From positions 13,889,001 to 13,953,000 of the forward strand of contig CANUEZ040000116.1 in the NCBI GenBank assembly GCA_948099385.1: a stretch of 64,000 nt of DNA, read 5' to 3'. This document shows, piece by piece, positions 1-13,499 of this stretch; within the stretch, counting starts at the first letter, position 1, and every line of letters begins with the position of its first letter. The notes beneath the pieces were generated by a model. That model searched no databases, had not been told where the DNA came from, and saw only the letters and a program-made list of their open reading frames with translations. This DNA comes from Fasciola hepatica. Lineage: Eukaryota; Platyhelminthes; Trematoda; Plagiorchiida; Fasciolidae. The translations under genes were made by a program, and so were the position numbers.

Positions 1-3000
1 CAAACGTCTAACTGGGTCATAATGACAGGCGAAAGATATCGTGGTCTCAGCATTAGACGGTGACATTACCCCCACTAAAACAACCGAAATCTGTATCAAT
101 GGAGCAGTTGGACCCAGATCAATCTAGATCTATATGATTAGAACTCATCAAACCCAGTGACCCGATGATTTTAACTGAGATCACTGACCTAGCTCATCGA
201 GCTATAACCAGCTCTGTTTGGAGAAAAAATATTCACCAATCAGAGTGAACCGAAAATATACCCTAACTTTGGGATAAAATTCCAACGAAAGTGTTCCTTG
301 CTTGATTCTTGTTGTTTGTTGCATAGTGATAGACTTTCTATGGAAATTCTCCTTCGCATCAGAAGTGGTTCTTGCAGCTAGGTTTCTTCAGTCGGGGAGG
401 ATGCAATACGGAGGGAGAGACTACTGTGCCGGTACTGTTATAAGCGTTTTCCAAGACACCATCATCACCCAAAAGCTAATAATTATTGGTAATAATAGAA
501 ACGTTAGAGAAAATGCTGCAAGTTATTCGGTGTTTGCTGTGGCTAAATATTGAGTGACGAGAGAGTCATGTTATTGAAGTTGAAGATACCTTTTTGAGCT
601 AAACTAGATGTTCTGGCTTTAAGTTGGTTGACTAGCAATCATTCATTCCGGGTGCTGGTCCCCGATGGAGCTTGGTTCACATTCACTGTACGGTTCTCGA
701 TTCCTAGCAAGCTCAATGAAGTACAGCTGAACAGGCTAACCAGGGCTTCCACGAATGAGTTGAGCTTTGGCACTGTATGGCTGATGATTTCACAATCCAC
801 CAAGATTTTCTGCTACTTACAACATTTTCGAATTTCCTAGGTTAAGACATTTGAAAGTGCAATCAAGTCAGTGACCGTACGTGTGATGAAGCAAAATCTG
901 ATGTGTCCAAAATCACCACCTGGAAATGAACACGTTATTCTGCTTCCAATGAAACCGACGTTCCACTTACCTATATCGGATAGTCGTCTGATTCGCCTTT
1001 TGCATATTGTCGAATAAGAAGACTAACGTATACGCATTCAGCTTCAGATCACACTTGTCCGGTATGATTTGATTGACAGTGACACGTAGGTGGGACTGGA
1101 GAAAATTGGAACACAAATTGCCAGGTGTTCATATTTTTACAAAAATAAGTTTAGAACAATCTTCTGTTGTGTTGTACAGGGAAGGGAGTGACGGAAACCA
1201 CCAGAGATGTATGTTAAATTTCTGCCTTGATTTTCGCCTCTTTTTCGGACAATTTTAAAAACTTTTGAACTCCATGAAATGTATCTTTGTAACCTAAGTA
1301 GGTAAACACTAGTGACTTGGGATTTCCATTTTAATTTAGAGTAGTTCTTGAAGTAATATCATCGATCATCCAGGGATTACGCCCAGTTGCGGCCTCTCTT
1401 TTTGCTCAAATTATACTTCTTTGTGGTTTCTTTCTGATCAGTTTCACCAATGTACGCATTTGCCAGTCGGTATTCGGTGTGATGTGACCGATTGCATTAG
1501 GGTATGTATAAACGTGTATCACCTCCGGGGTATGTGATTGGGTCCAAGTCATCGCTGGTCAAATTGGTGACAGGGAGCAATCAACCATCGGCCTCCTCGT
1601 TAGCTGACCTGACCTATGGGGACTTAATGTCGCTTGCCATTCCAAAGTTCCGGCTATCCCTGATAGTGCACGTAGTCTTTGAGGCGACAGGGTATATACG
1701 CTCTCTCCATCGCACTTATTTAGAGAGGTGGGAAAAAGCGATTCGTTTCTTTTTTTAAATTCTTGCATGTATTTAATTCCTTACAGTGACTTCATAGTGT
1801 AATGAAGTTATAGAACCTCATGTGATTAAAGGCGCTAGTCTTGGCGAATAATGTGAAATTAAGAACACGCATCTCGGTATCTTTCTTCGGTAGATCAGTA
1901 GAACCGTGAGGTTTGGAGTTAGTCGGTTTTGGTGAAAACCACTAGTGAGTGTGAAAAAAGAAAAGAAAAAACCGAGAAGTCTTTCCTGCAGCCGGTAACC
2001 TCAAGTACCTTTCAATTATCACCTGAACGATAAAATGAAACCATCCTTTTATACCAAGTAACTTTAGTAGACGGAGTGCAAGCTTCCCTGACAGATTTAA
2101 GGAATGATTCGGCAGAGATACCGGTGGTCAAACACCTCCAGCCTCCTGGTATCTTCAGTTTGCAGTTGTCAAGTCTCACACCCGTATTCAAACACCATCC
2201 GGGTAGAAATACAAAAGATGCCAATCCTGGTTCAAAGGCTGACGTAGCCCTAATCCGAAGTAAGCCCTGGAACTGAAGAAACGCTTTCCGTGAATTGTTG
2301 ATCCTTGATAATGCTCATTATTTCAACGGGTCATTCGGAAGCCGTGATGACCTCAGATATCTGAAGGATAGTACATACTCGATTGCCTGACCATTGGTGG
2401 ATGAGTGTTGATCCGACGGTTCTGGGTGAACCGAAAAGCCTCCGTTTTCGCTGAAGTGAATTTGCGAAGCAATCGATTCGGTTGAGAACCGGCTAAAGTG
2501 GGGTGGGAGAACATTCTGGCACGAAAATATCGTCTGCGAACTCCAGGTCCGAGAGGCGTATCAACGGACTCAAATGAACACCTGGATAATCAGCCAAAAC
2601 CCAGTTTTCCGTCCAGCCGAATGCGTAGTCGAACAAACCCATTAGACAGAGAAGCTCTGTCTAACTCAGAAATTAATCACGAACTCTGGCGATTCTTCAC
2701 CGTACACTGAAACAAGGTTTCTAGTGAAAGTACACCGAGGCCTTAGGATCCTTGAGAGTTGGGCAGGAATTCAATTGCTATGGGTTTGACACGATTCTAA
2801 ATTGGCAACCAGCTGACTCTAGCTGGGCAGATTATTGTCAAAGTCTGTCTGTCACTGTGTCCGTGTGTGTGACTGTTAACCTTGAAACCCGGATTTAGGT
2901 CCCAACTCAGACTCAACGGATTGGTACTGCTGGCAAATTTGATAGATTGAAACCAAAAAAAAGCTGCGGAATGATTTCTGGCTTATTTCCTACGGATTTG

Positions 3001-5339
3001 TGAGTGAACTTCGCATGATGAACCCTATCCTATTGTTATATTTGTCTCATAAGCTCAGAAATTATAAGGAAATAATTGTGAAACTTGATCAACAAGGAAA
3101 GCACCACGTGACTGTCGGTCGCTTTTGACTTACTGAAATACCTGGTCTGAATGGAAAATCTGCGAATGGGTGTGGGTTGATGGCGTAATAACAGCAAACC
3201 ATTGACATGTATATTCTAATTTTGGAAGTAGTTGAAATATTAACAGCAGGAAATATCAGCTAGTTGAAAAGGATTGCTAATAAAATTAACCTACCTGTTG
3301 TGACAGACAATTTTATCCTGTAAAAGACTCTACCCATCCAATGAGCAGTTCTCCTGGGCTCAACCAGGAAGTCTAACGAGCCACAGAAGGTAAATCACAC
3401 TAATCTGGACCTGTGTATTATTCCCCTACACAGGGAATGAACACCCTAACGAATGCTTCAACCGCTACCTATCTCAGCCGACAGTGTAAGTTGAAGAAGT
3501 TAGTACGAAGGCCACAAGCAGCACACCCAAATCGGTATCGCCTGTTCATGGTTGCTGTTTTCTCTAGTATTGTTTCTTGTGTACTCAATCGTTCTTCTAG
3601 CATCAGCACTGCTAACCGGGTTTCTTCACAAAAAGCAAGCAGTCTCAGAGATAACGCTGCTCAGTAGACTACAACAACGTGCCCCCGTTTACTGCTGATC
3701 ACTTCGTCCAGCATGGTTTTGGGGAGAATCGAGATTCTGTTCCGTTGATAGCGTACCGGACTGATCCGTGTTCACGAACGAGCAAATGATTTAGCCAATC
3801 AGAAGCTGCAAGACCAAGTACAACAGAGCTAGCTATGATTTATCAAGTAGCAATTTACCAGTTAGCAGACGTCCTCCAAATAAGGGTGGCTTAAAACAGA
3901 TCAATTCGAATTCTCTTAGGGCTCTCATGCATTCAGTCCCTTTAATACGTCCTGTTAGTTCAAGTATTTGACTATTATATGTCAATCTACATCCCGAAAT
4001 GTAGACTCGATCCGTGATACTTGAATCAATATTAGATTGATCTCGCAGCTAACTCAGTAGGAACTGAAAACTATCCGGCCTTCATTCAAAATATGGGCCC
4101 AGATTAAAAGATTCCCCTGAATCAGTGGGGCCATTTTGGAAGACCAACAAAAAGTGGACCTGACAACGTTTGAAACAGACTTTGACTGGAACCAGGACAC
4201 AGCTGACACATTGAAAAATTTCAGGGCAATTTAATACAGAACGCACAATAACTTCTTTAGACTAACTGCAATCTAAAGTGACTTGCTTGATAACCAAAGG
4301 AGAACAGAATATCACATCCTAAGTTGTGTGTCTGTATACGGAAACGGAGTCGAGTCAGCTTTATCAGCAAAGAAACAAGTTAAAAAGATTATATTCTCGT
4401 CTTTCATACCGAAGGTTACGTCAGATTGCCTTGTGCAAAGAACTCTCGTGTACTTGTGTCGAATTCTACGAAATACTTCCGGTCATTGGGCCTGTGTAAC
4501 AGGTGAGTTCTTTTGGTTATAAAACCGTCTATCTTACATCAACAACAATCGCCGAAAAGCTATAAGCCATGGAAACTCTGTTTGGCTACTGCTTTTGGTT
4601 TGATAGAAATCAACAGCATGATACCATATACCACAGTGTTGGCGAGAAACCAACTATTTCACTCGAAACCATTCATGGCTGGTTTGAGTTCCATTTAGAG
4701 TCTATGCATGGCTACTGCTGGTCGTTCGTAGAAAGGACTTAACAGGAGTTATAATTGAGTTTAGTGTTGATAAAGCATGATGAAACACTGTACAATCTCA
4801 TTGATCGAACTTCATATCTGGTGAGAGACTGGTGGCGGTGCTTTTGGAGGAACAAATGAATGCACTTCCCAACTTGTTTGATGATTTTTCGAACAAAGTT
4901 CGTCATTGTCATTTGTAACGAAGATACAAATAAGTGGGAGGTTTTGTTAAAAAAAAAGTGAACAAGAAAGCGTGGGCTTTTTAGTTACAACACATTGTGC
5001 AATTCATTATCATTCTTACCTTCCCCCCTCCGCTCAGTAGGGGGTATTGCAATGTGAATTTTGCATCACACGGTGCATCCTCAAGTGTCTGGGAATCAAT
5101 GTGAACGATAGTTCTGCATTCTGTGCAAAGAATGAAATGGTTCTGGGACTTCCATTGACAAAACCAATTGGGTCTCAGTCAGGTTCGACATATGACCAAA
5201 CTCGTTCGCACCTAATTTAGGACAAGGCCCTGCAACTTCATTTGTGGAAGGGATAGTGAACGTGTTAGCATGATTGATTCGGAATGTTTATCCAACCTAA
5301 AAACCGATCTAATATTGGTTAACTGTGTGAATGACACAA
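1..5339. other. Stretch without recognisable genes
   Basis: All open frames here are short (about 60-85 codons), lie in conflicting frames on both strands and show no motif I recognise. A 10-bp perfect stem with a 3-base loop lies at 2,642-2,664, and there is no obvious low-complexity array. Unspliced exons of a host gene cannot be excluded by eye. I see nothing that supports one. Confidence 0.5.
2642..2664. repeat. Short perfect hairpin
   Basis: Ten bases (TTAGACAGAG) are followed after AAG by their exact reverse complement. No T-run follows and no gene flanks it, so no terminator role is implied. It may be chance. Confidence 0.4.
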
Positions 5340-5456
5340 GACCAATAATAAAGAAGCCATTTCATGAGCATATAATGAAAAATATATCTCAGTTTGTATG
5401 AACATTGTTAGGTGAACAAAACAGAAATCAAGATAAGGCGATGAGTCCGAATTAAT
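5340..5456 (-). repeat. Inverted Penelope-like element 3' untranslated fragment
   Basis: Read on the minus strand from 5,456, this segment matches the sequence following the GIY-YIG frame at 5,894-5,950 on the plus strand for about 55 bases with few differences (shared core ACTCATCGCCTTATC and TTCACCTAA). It sits directly upstream of that plus-strand fragment, so two 3' ends of one family face each other. Penelope-like elements are known for inverted or partially duplicated 5' ends, which would explain the arrangement. Confidence 0.6.
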
Positions 5457-5460
5457 TTCC

Positions 5461-5868
5461 TGTGGGACAACGTACATTGGCCGTACGACCAGACACTTTT
5501 CTGAACGAGTCTGTGAACACCACTCAGCTTGGTTGAACACTGGAGCAATCAAAGCAATTACGGGCGTTGTGTGTTCACACCTTGTTCAGTCTAACCACTC
5601 AGTGAATGTGACCAAAGCATTCTGACCGATCTACAAAGTCCGAAGTGGGCAATTCAGGCTGGTAAAGTGCCGTGTTCTAGCCACAGCGGAAGCGGTATGC
5701 ATTCGTCTCTACAATCCCCCGTTGTGCGCCCAAAAACAGTTCGTGCAAGCGCTAAGTCTTCCTTGGCCCACTCCCTACCCACAAACTAACCACAGATCCG
5801 TTGATCCGGCTAATGACACCGCAGACACCCATTCACAGTCCAGAGACGGATCGAGGTCACGCATGTGA
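5461..5868 (+). pseudogene. Penelope-like GIY-YIG endonuclease C-terminus, broken
   Basis: Reading codons from 5,461 gives CGTTYIGRTTRHFSERVCEH, which is the second half of a GIY-YIG nuclease module (the YIG, the conserved Arg and the Glu-His region). It is followed by an AWLNTG segment and a C-terminal tail containing LATAEAV and LPWPTP. In Penelope-like elements this domain lies C-terminal to the reverse transcriptase and is thought to nick target DNA. The frame carries one internal TGA at 5,623 and ends at a TGA at 5,866. The first half of the module (GIY) and the whole reverse transcriptase are absent, so this is a 5'-truncated dead copy. It belongs to a different family from the relic at 42.5 kb, whose corresponding sequence is quite different. 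Confidence 0.75.
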
Positions 5869-5893
5869 TATTTGATCCACTCTCCCCCACTTA

Positions 5894-6030
5894 ATTTCGA
5901 CTCATCGCCTTATCATGATTTCTGTTCTGTTCACCTAAAACTGTTCATGTAAAATGTGATGTAATGGCATGATTACGAACCACTGAAAACGAGCTTGTTC
6001 GCCACCTTGTGTTGTTCTGCATGTGCCCTG
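5894..6030 (+). repeat. Penelope-like element 3' untranslated region
   Basis: This follows the GIY-YIG frame. The part at 5,894-5,950 is repeated inverted at 5,401-5,456, and the part around CACTGAAAACGAGCT (about 5,980) recurs near 61,605. Recurrence at three places supports a mobile-element 3' end rather than host sequence. Confidence 0.6.
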
Positions 6031-9000
6031 TGGGATTATTCGGACAAAAATATAACTAGTCAACATGTTTATCATCTCTGGTAAATTTTATCAAGCCGGT
6101 CCCAAAGTCCAAGTCTACCCAGTATAAAGAACGTGTCCTCTAACTGCATTCCTCCACCCCCACAGCTCCCCATTATTGAGATCAACCTTTTCTCGTATAA
6201 TAACATGCACGGTGCTCTGGGTTTTTCGTACACTCCCAATCTCGTTCCATCCTGACACAGTAGAACAGATCTATTCCCAATTCAGCCAAGCTGGAGAATT
6301 TCGAGGTTAAAAACAGATTTTTCTCCTTCAGTTCTCAATAAGATATCCCCATTTTATTCTCCTACTCTCCGGTTGGTTTTACTTATCTCTAAAACAAAAG
6401 CTATCATTCACGCTTCTACATCAGACTATTTGTTCACGAACCTTCACAAATACACGTAATAGCTTGTGAAATTGCAGATGACTGCGGACTGACCTCTCTA
6501 GTTTTGCCCAAACCATTGTAGAAAAAGGGCTTGTCAACCGATTGCACCACTACCCATAAAGTCCCCCAGCATATTCTACACGTCTTTTATTTAACAACGC
6601 ACTTTCCTGCCGTCATCAAAATCGCAGTTACTGGACCGTTCAACACATTTCCCCGATAATATGTATGCTTACAGGTCATAATATAGGGAAAACAACTGAA
6701 TTCCTATCAAACTTCAACGCATACATTTGCCTCCATGTCCATTCAACGTTCATGCAAGTGGAGAGCTCATGAGTTTTAACCAGTTTAAACCTAACTACTT
6801 GTTTTGTCAAATCAAAGGGGGAGTAGAGTAAATGTGCTAGCTTTTCAACTTTTTTTATCTTCGTCACTGGAAGGTCTATGCCTTCTCGTGATCTACTCGA
6901 TTTATCTCCATACAGCTGAAAACTAACATGGCCATGACAAACTATACAGAGCCAAATACTCAAGCAACCAGCCATTTTATGCTCCTTTTGTTTCAGATAG
7001 GACGGTTTGATGTGTAGTACGGCATCTTCAGTAGAATTACCTGTACTGTGGATACAGAAAATAACGAAAGATTGTTCGTGCGTGAAGAGATGCTAGTGCC
7101 TGTTGATGGTGTTCCAAAAACAAAGACCGGATAGTAGCCCACTACAAACAGGATCATTCTGCAAAGGGCAGCTGAGTGAGAGAAGCTTATCAGAATGGAG
7201 TGAAATGTACGTCACTGTTTGCATACGATACGGTATGTTTTCATGCTTTAAAACGTAGCTTACTACATCGGTGTAGGCATCCTTTCGATATCACATTGTT
7301 CAGTGTCCTTTATAAAGTATTTTTCAGGCCACGCTCCGCACCCAAATGCTCCTGAATGAAGAAAGTCGGGGTCTTTGCAGCACCAGTGATTTTGGTAAAA
7401 TCCCCCATTGTTAACCTTACTTACTGCCTTGTCCTCCTTCGAGGATCATTCGTAGATTGTAGTTTATTCAAGCAAGCACGGGAACACACTAGAGCAATAA
7501 GACCTGGGAAACGTGCCTCATTTCTTCCGCTTTTTCTTCTATTTCGATGACGTGGTTGCTCCCGCATCTATGTTCCTCAACAGTTGGTTGGTATGAGCTA
7601 CGCTTATTCGAACATTTGTCAACCACCAACGAATTCTTTTTCCACAGTTAGTCTTTGTTGCAATTTTGTGCACCCATCCAGTTCTCCTAAGATTCCTTTC
7701 AAACCAAACCACCCAGGCCAACCACATTTTGCATCCTGGTTTGTTAGCATCACACATGCAGCGGGGATCGTACACGCGGCCGGGATAATGTGCATCAGAG
7801 GGTGCGAAATGCTAACAAGCTCATGCCTGGATGAATTACAAAAACCAGTATGGTTATGAAACACAAAGGTCTTCCTCGATAAAGGGGAATTTTCAATACG
7901 TAGGGATGATAAATTAGCTGTTGTTGAGCCTAGTTTGTGTAACATATGATTCGTGCACCAAGTTCATTCCGCCTATCCTTTCTGGTTAGAATTATCGACC
8001 TCTCATCGATGAAAACAGAACAATGATTTGTGGCCCAGGGCTCTCTGAGCTGGAACAGGGAAAGCTAATGGAATACAAAAGCTAGGGAATGAGTATACGC
8101 CAGATTTTCAAAGAAATGTCCCGATTTGCACTAGCTACCCCTAAATTGTGAAGGGTCTAAGAGAATACGTCGTGAAGAGAAAAGTTGGAACTGGAAGAAA
8201 CATTTCCAAGAAGATCGCGAGAATACAACCGTGTAGTGGTCTGAACCAAAGTACAACTGCGTCGAAGTAGCAGAGGTCCTTTCAAACGAATGTAAGCTTT
8301 CCACGTGTACGAATACTCTTACAAAATGCAGCACGTCTACACTGGATAAACACGAATGCTCGACAGGTTCACAACCGAGTGGAATGGATCACAAGTCACG
8401 CCCCACTTGGAATGCCACTAGGGATGGAATCGCAGCAAAAACAGAGTGAGCTTATTCACATTTCATACATCATCAGTCTTCGTACTTATGAAGTCAGATT
8501 TGTATGACTGATTCCATCAGACCACTAGTCAGAGCCCTAAAGATGAACCTTCCTACCTTCATCAGACTTCTTTTATTTGTCTGAAATTGTGTTCCTTTCA
8601 ATGTGACATTCCAAGTACTGTGCCAAAAGTAACTGTATCGCCCGAAATGCAATCAGAATTCAGAAAATTGGCGGCGAAATTAATACCCTTTATACCATAC
8701 AAGATACAACATACGATTGAACGGGAGTTGATTCGCAAGCAACGTAATTATTTGATATAGGTGAGTCGCATGCTGTCATGTGGTGTGTAGGCTGATCGTA
8801 TTAGTGTGCACAACGGTTAGGTGTAGAATCCAGGATACGTGGGTGAAGTGTGCAGTGAAAAAAGTCGAACACGAATGATGCTGTTCGTTTTCTGTGATGT
8901 TGTATGGTTCGTGATTAGAGCGCACATTGAAACAAATGAATTGTGGTTAATCCAAATGGAATTCATCGAGTTCCTTGTGGCTATTGCGTAAAGTCCCCAC

Positions 9001-11379
9001 TGGCCATTTTTTCCTACACGACTGGGAAGAGAAAACAAAAGGCCCGCATCTCTGTTTCTCAGCTTGGTTCTCTCTCTCTGCTCATGTATGTTGACTGAGT
9101 GAAGATAATGCATTGTAAAGACATTTCACAAGTTCCAAAAAGGGTTCCATCGAAATTTCGCCCACATTTTCCACGGCCAGGTCGTTTATTGGAGTATAGT
9201 GTGCCTGAAAGTTATGAACAGTTGTTCCTGAAACTTGCGTACCTTCACGTCTATTATTGGTCTCTTTCAGAATTATAGTTGAATCCATAGTCCTTCTGTG
9301 AGTTTACTGAATATCCGTTTAAATTGATTGGTTCTGAATGCATTATTAGTACAGTAAGTTCACAGTGGCGGGTTCCGAAGGCTGTGATTTTCCAGGTTGT
9401 CATTCGGTTCGCACGTTTTTCAGCACTAGTTGAAGGGACATCATCGATGCTGGGGTCAGCTCAACTGGTGATAAAGTATTTAAATACTACTCGCGAAAAC
9501 CTGACTACCAGTAACTTACAAATACGTTATTATTCCTAACATTTGTTAGATGAATTGGCAAATTCAACTGCTCGTAAAAAGAAACTAATGCGAAAAATTT
9601 GTTTGCCTGACTGTCTTTTGGACTCCACCTTTTACACACAAACCTCAGGTCATCCAACCAACCCTGCACTGGGAAGCACCAGACTTGAGTTTCGCTCTTG
9701 GTAAAGCACATTAGTGGGGCTTATCCTTATTCGCACCTAGGGATTCAAATACCCTTTCCAGGATATATTTATCATGCTCCTAAAAAACCTATTCGTTTGG
9801 CACCACGCAGATTTAGGTGCATCTCACTGGATAAAGTTTTGGTGCTTTGGGATTTTACTTCCCTATTTTTCGTCGTACTTATAGTTTACCACGTAAGCGG
9901 AATGGAGGCTAAAGGTGTGCAGACGGCTATCATCGTGAACTTTGAACAATGAAGACCCGGGTTAGATTTCCGTCTCTGCCGGTCTTTCCCTAGTCGGCAG
10001 ACTTTCATTAGTCGTGGCCTTTTTCACGAAATGTTGTACTTTTTCATGTAGAAATTGAGCGAGCAAAAAGATAACTTCAAGAATACGTATTATGTGTTTT
10101 TCTAGTCAGTGGAGACTGAAAAGTTGCAGTTCGCCCTGGTATACAGACGGTAAATTACTCGATACATCTGTAACGGTTATTCAGCACACTGTGTGAAACT
10201 CCCACGCTGTTTCCTTTTCTCACTCACGTGATTCTAATCAGCTTGTTACCTGGCCCTTCCCAACCAATTCAAACTACACGTCTTCCCTTCGTTTCACATG
10301 TTGAACCCGGTTACCTTGCCTGGGTTCACCTACTGTCCTCATATGAGTGCTCTTTTACACTAGACCAATTTTCCATTGCTGTTACTCCGGGGGCCTACGA
10401 CCTTCTGGTTTGTGCTTCGTAGGTGCCCGACCTTGTGTGTCATGCTTGCATCCGTTCTTTATTCGCTTTCTCACTCTCACCACATGAATGACCTTTGCAC
10501 TTTCCTTCCATGCAGGAGATCACGCCGCGCCTGCTTGGGGATCTAGGTCAAGCGTGAGTGTGATTCTTCTGGTTCTTGTCTGATCCAATTTCACGGTCAT
10601 ACCTGTCCTTCCGTCTCAGGTACGCTTACCACTCTTTCCCTGATTGGTCAATTGTTCTTCCTATGAAACAAGGATTTCACTCTATTCCAATGACTCGGTC
10701 CCGTATTGCTTCCCGACAGACCCTTCCAACGATCTGAAGTATATTCCCGGACCTTTGTGACTGGATTGTCCCACAAATTGAGGTATGTTGCTTGTAACTG
10801 TATTGATTGTTCTCTGGAGTACACGTAGTTCACCCACTTGCCTTATTCAATTTGGTTTTTGGGTTTGTGTTCTACGAGTAACTCATTCCCTTGACAGCAG
10901 TTCAGCTAGAACTTCGCTGGGGCCCACTCATCGTGAATTTCACGATGGGGGAACACAAACGGAACGGTTGAAGTTGGGTTAGATAATAAATAAACAAACC
11001 ACAGGAACTCAAGATCAGTCACATCCGGTGTAAGTGTAATCCGAGGCGTGATTTGTAGGAATGAAAACTGAATTTTCTACAGCGAAAAGGTGAAAATAAA
11101 ACGACAGCTTACAGTCAAGCACACACTTTCCCACAATAGAATATCTACTGAAATAGGGAACAATTTCGAGACGGTATATCCCAGGGTTCATGTGCGAGCT
11201 CTGGTGCATTTGTTACTTGAAGAGTTACATCGAACGATTTTCGAAGGGAACACGAACAAAATAGAATGCAATAAAACAGCACGTCGTCCTATCGATAACT
11301 TTAAGGAGAATCTAATCAATTCTAGTTATCGATCGAAATGACATTGACTCTGAACCTCGTTTATGCGCGCTGATTGCGC
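6031..11379. other. Stretch without recognisable genes
   Basis: Overlapping frames of 60-110 codons occur on both strands around 7,540-7,945, but no domain is recognisable and both strands are equally open, as expected by chance. Nothing else stands out. Confidence 0.45.
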
Positions 11380-11590
11380 ATCTGATGGGTTATCAGCACA
11401 CCACGAATTCGATCAACGACGTGCACTTCCTGAACACAAGGCAGCACGTCACCAAGTGGTCTTCCATGATAAACTCGCTATTGCCATCATTAGCAACGTA
11501 CTTGCGAAGTTAGAAGGCGAATGTGTATGTTTCTGTTTGTTCGCCTAAGAATGGCACACAAACAGTGAAACATGCGATTGCGCTTTGTTA
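11380..11590 (+). repeat. Unclassified dispersed repeat, copy 1
   Basis: This matches the reverse complement of about 39,075-39,270. The best block is CTTCCTGAACAC.AGGCAGCAC followed by CACCAAGTGGTCT, and weaker similarity runs through to GCGATTGCGC at the 3' side. In one shared frame both copies read FLNTRQH.TKWS and later LAT, so the ancestor may have been coding. I do not recognise the family. Confidence 0.55.
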
Positions 11591-12109
11591 CTCTCCTTAC
11601 CTTTACTATAACAAGTCACTGACATGAAAAAAGTATTCATCTGAAAAATCTCTTCAAAAACTCGATCGATCATAGCCATACCTATCTGAAGAAAGTTTGC
11701 AAACAAACTTCGGCAGAACATTACATTCCATCAACAGATCGTATTGCACCATTGTAGCAGTGAAACACCTATTTCGCTAACGCCGTTCCACATCTGCATT
11801 CAAAGAACAAACAGTTATCAAAAGCCCATTATTACTGATGAGGCGACACCAAGTTGACAGAGAAAAATCGTTTCGGGTGGTATGCAGAACAGAAAACACA
11901 AAATTGCTCAGATTGGCTAAAGCAATAGCAACTCAGTGGTGGAAACCAAGGTTGAGCAACACAGACACATGTTCGTAATTTTGTTGTCATGCTTTCGATG
12001 ATACGTAAATTGTCACGGTAACCGTTGTATGCAGTATGCACTGTGCAGAGATACAGCGAAATCGTCCTGGACTTGAGTCGTGCAATATTATGATTCCCAC
12101 ACATCTTTT

Positions 12110-13095
12110 CAACGTTCGAGACGCCACTTCTGATTGCGGATTAGTGAATGGTCAGCTTCACGGATTGTTTCAATCATACCAGTGGCTTCCTACCGGTTAT
12201 TCAAATGAGACAAAACAACTTGAGGGAATTTCGCATGGAGGCGGCACGTTATTATCTCTGATGCACGATGCTACCACCAGATTTTGCCATCCCTATGAAG
12301 ACTCGCAATAAGTGCACGCCTCGTTACGAGTCATAATTCGTTATACTGGCTTCTGCTCGGAATCAACTGGTGTGCATCGAGAAGACTCAGATGTTCGGCC
12401 GAAATCCAGGGTTTTGCTGCAAGAAGAGCCAGGCCGCGACTTATCAGACCAACAGAAAGCAAGACCTTCTTGATAAGCTACTAGTGCAGATTAGTATCGT
12501 CAGGCGGGGCTACAAGTAGCTCTTCAACTAGCGCCTTTTGGAGGGGGATAAACGAGGTGGATTGGAGACCTTACTGCAGTCTAACCTTCGGTGCAGAATG
12601 CATTTGAAGAGCCCACCGTGGCACGCGAACAGCTGAGTGCAAACTAAAGCGTGGTCCGAATCAAGAAAGCAATGGGGTGCTCCAATACCGGCGACAGTAT
12701 TGCGTGCTACCCTGCCGTTTATAGTTTATAACGATGTGGTTGATCTGGGTCCACTGTTGACCGGAAAATGGCTTATCCCATATTGAATTTCGACGATTAG
12801 AACGTCTGAAAATTTGTATCGAAGAAGAATAGACGAAGGCCTGAGCACAGAGCCCACTGCTCGAATCCCGGATACGCTTTTCACTCACGCGGCAGACACC
12901 AATCTACAGACAGTCTATTGTGAGGGCTAGGCACGCCTGTTCACCAGTCTGCAGGAGTGTACGCAAGTTGAACGAGCCGAGATTCAGAGGCTGACGGGGT
13001 TTGAGAAAATGGGAGTTACCAGACACAGGATTATTCCCGACACTATTTGACAAAGAATAGTTGCGAGTATCGGCCGTGTTGTCATTGGGGAGCAT
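12110..13095 (-). pseudogene. RTE-type LINE fragment (endonuclease joined to linker)
   Basis: The frame starting at 13,095 reads MLPNDNTADTRN and then SFNLRTLLQTGEQACLAL, the N-terminal signature of an RTE apurinic endonuclease. A TAG at 12,904 interrupts it, and the same frame resumes with SEKRIRDSS. At about 12,855 similarity to the right-hand RTE stops abruptly. The sequence jumps to the C-terminal endonuclease region (RRNSIW, WTQINHIV, then SDHALV in a shifted frame) and on to an endonuclease-RT linker with PWISAEHLSLLDAHQL and ETIREADHSLIRN, which resembles a different RTE subfamily. About 120 residues of the endonuclease centre are missing, and no RT domain follows. The copy is dead and apparently chimeric. 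Confidence 0.75.
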
Positions 13096-13499
13096 AATGG
13101 ATGGATAGAGGGAGCGAGGATAGGTGACTCGGACAGAAGATAAAGGTTGAATAAAAGAGAGGGAACGCTAAGGTATTTGACCGATTCAGCTCGGAAAAAG
13201 AGGACGCTGTGGATGACTGACTGCTCATTGAGGCGAGAGGAGTGAGAAGGGGAGAGATCGCACTTAAAATATTTGGAAGTGTTCAGACATGGTTCGGAAT
13301 GGGACAAAAATTCTGAATATGGTATAAGTTCTCGGAAAAAGAGTTAAAGTTTCGGTAGTTGGAGATAGGTTGACAGAGAACGAGGCTGTCGGAGTGTTAA
13401 AGAAGTTATGCAGGTGGTCCAGTGGTCAAGTCACTGATTTGAGAGAAGAGAAAGAGGGAGAGATGTGCACCCTGAAAACTACCTCAGTTATTATTCAAG

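Noticed and set aside
302..324. TCTTGTTGTTTGTTGCAT resembling the end of a trematode spliced leader
   Set aside because: Only the last dozen bases resemble it. There is no donor site after the ATG position and no upstream leader match.
5436..5456. GGCGATGAGTC(C)GAA-type string in the Penelope 3' UTR resembling a hammerhead ribozyme core
   Set aside because: Penelope-like elements are known to carry hammerheads, but here the core lacks the U of CUGANGA in both copies, and the motif runs antisense to the GIY-YIG frame. I could not draw the three stems.
7539..7945. Overlapping long frames on both strands
   Set aside because: Frames of 78-108 codons on opposite strands without motif are expected by chance at this composition.
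9900..10010. CCCGGGTTAGATTTCC as a B box of another SINE
   Set aside because: No convincing A box at the right distance upstream, and no tail.
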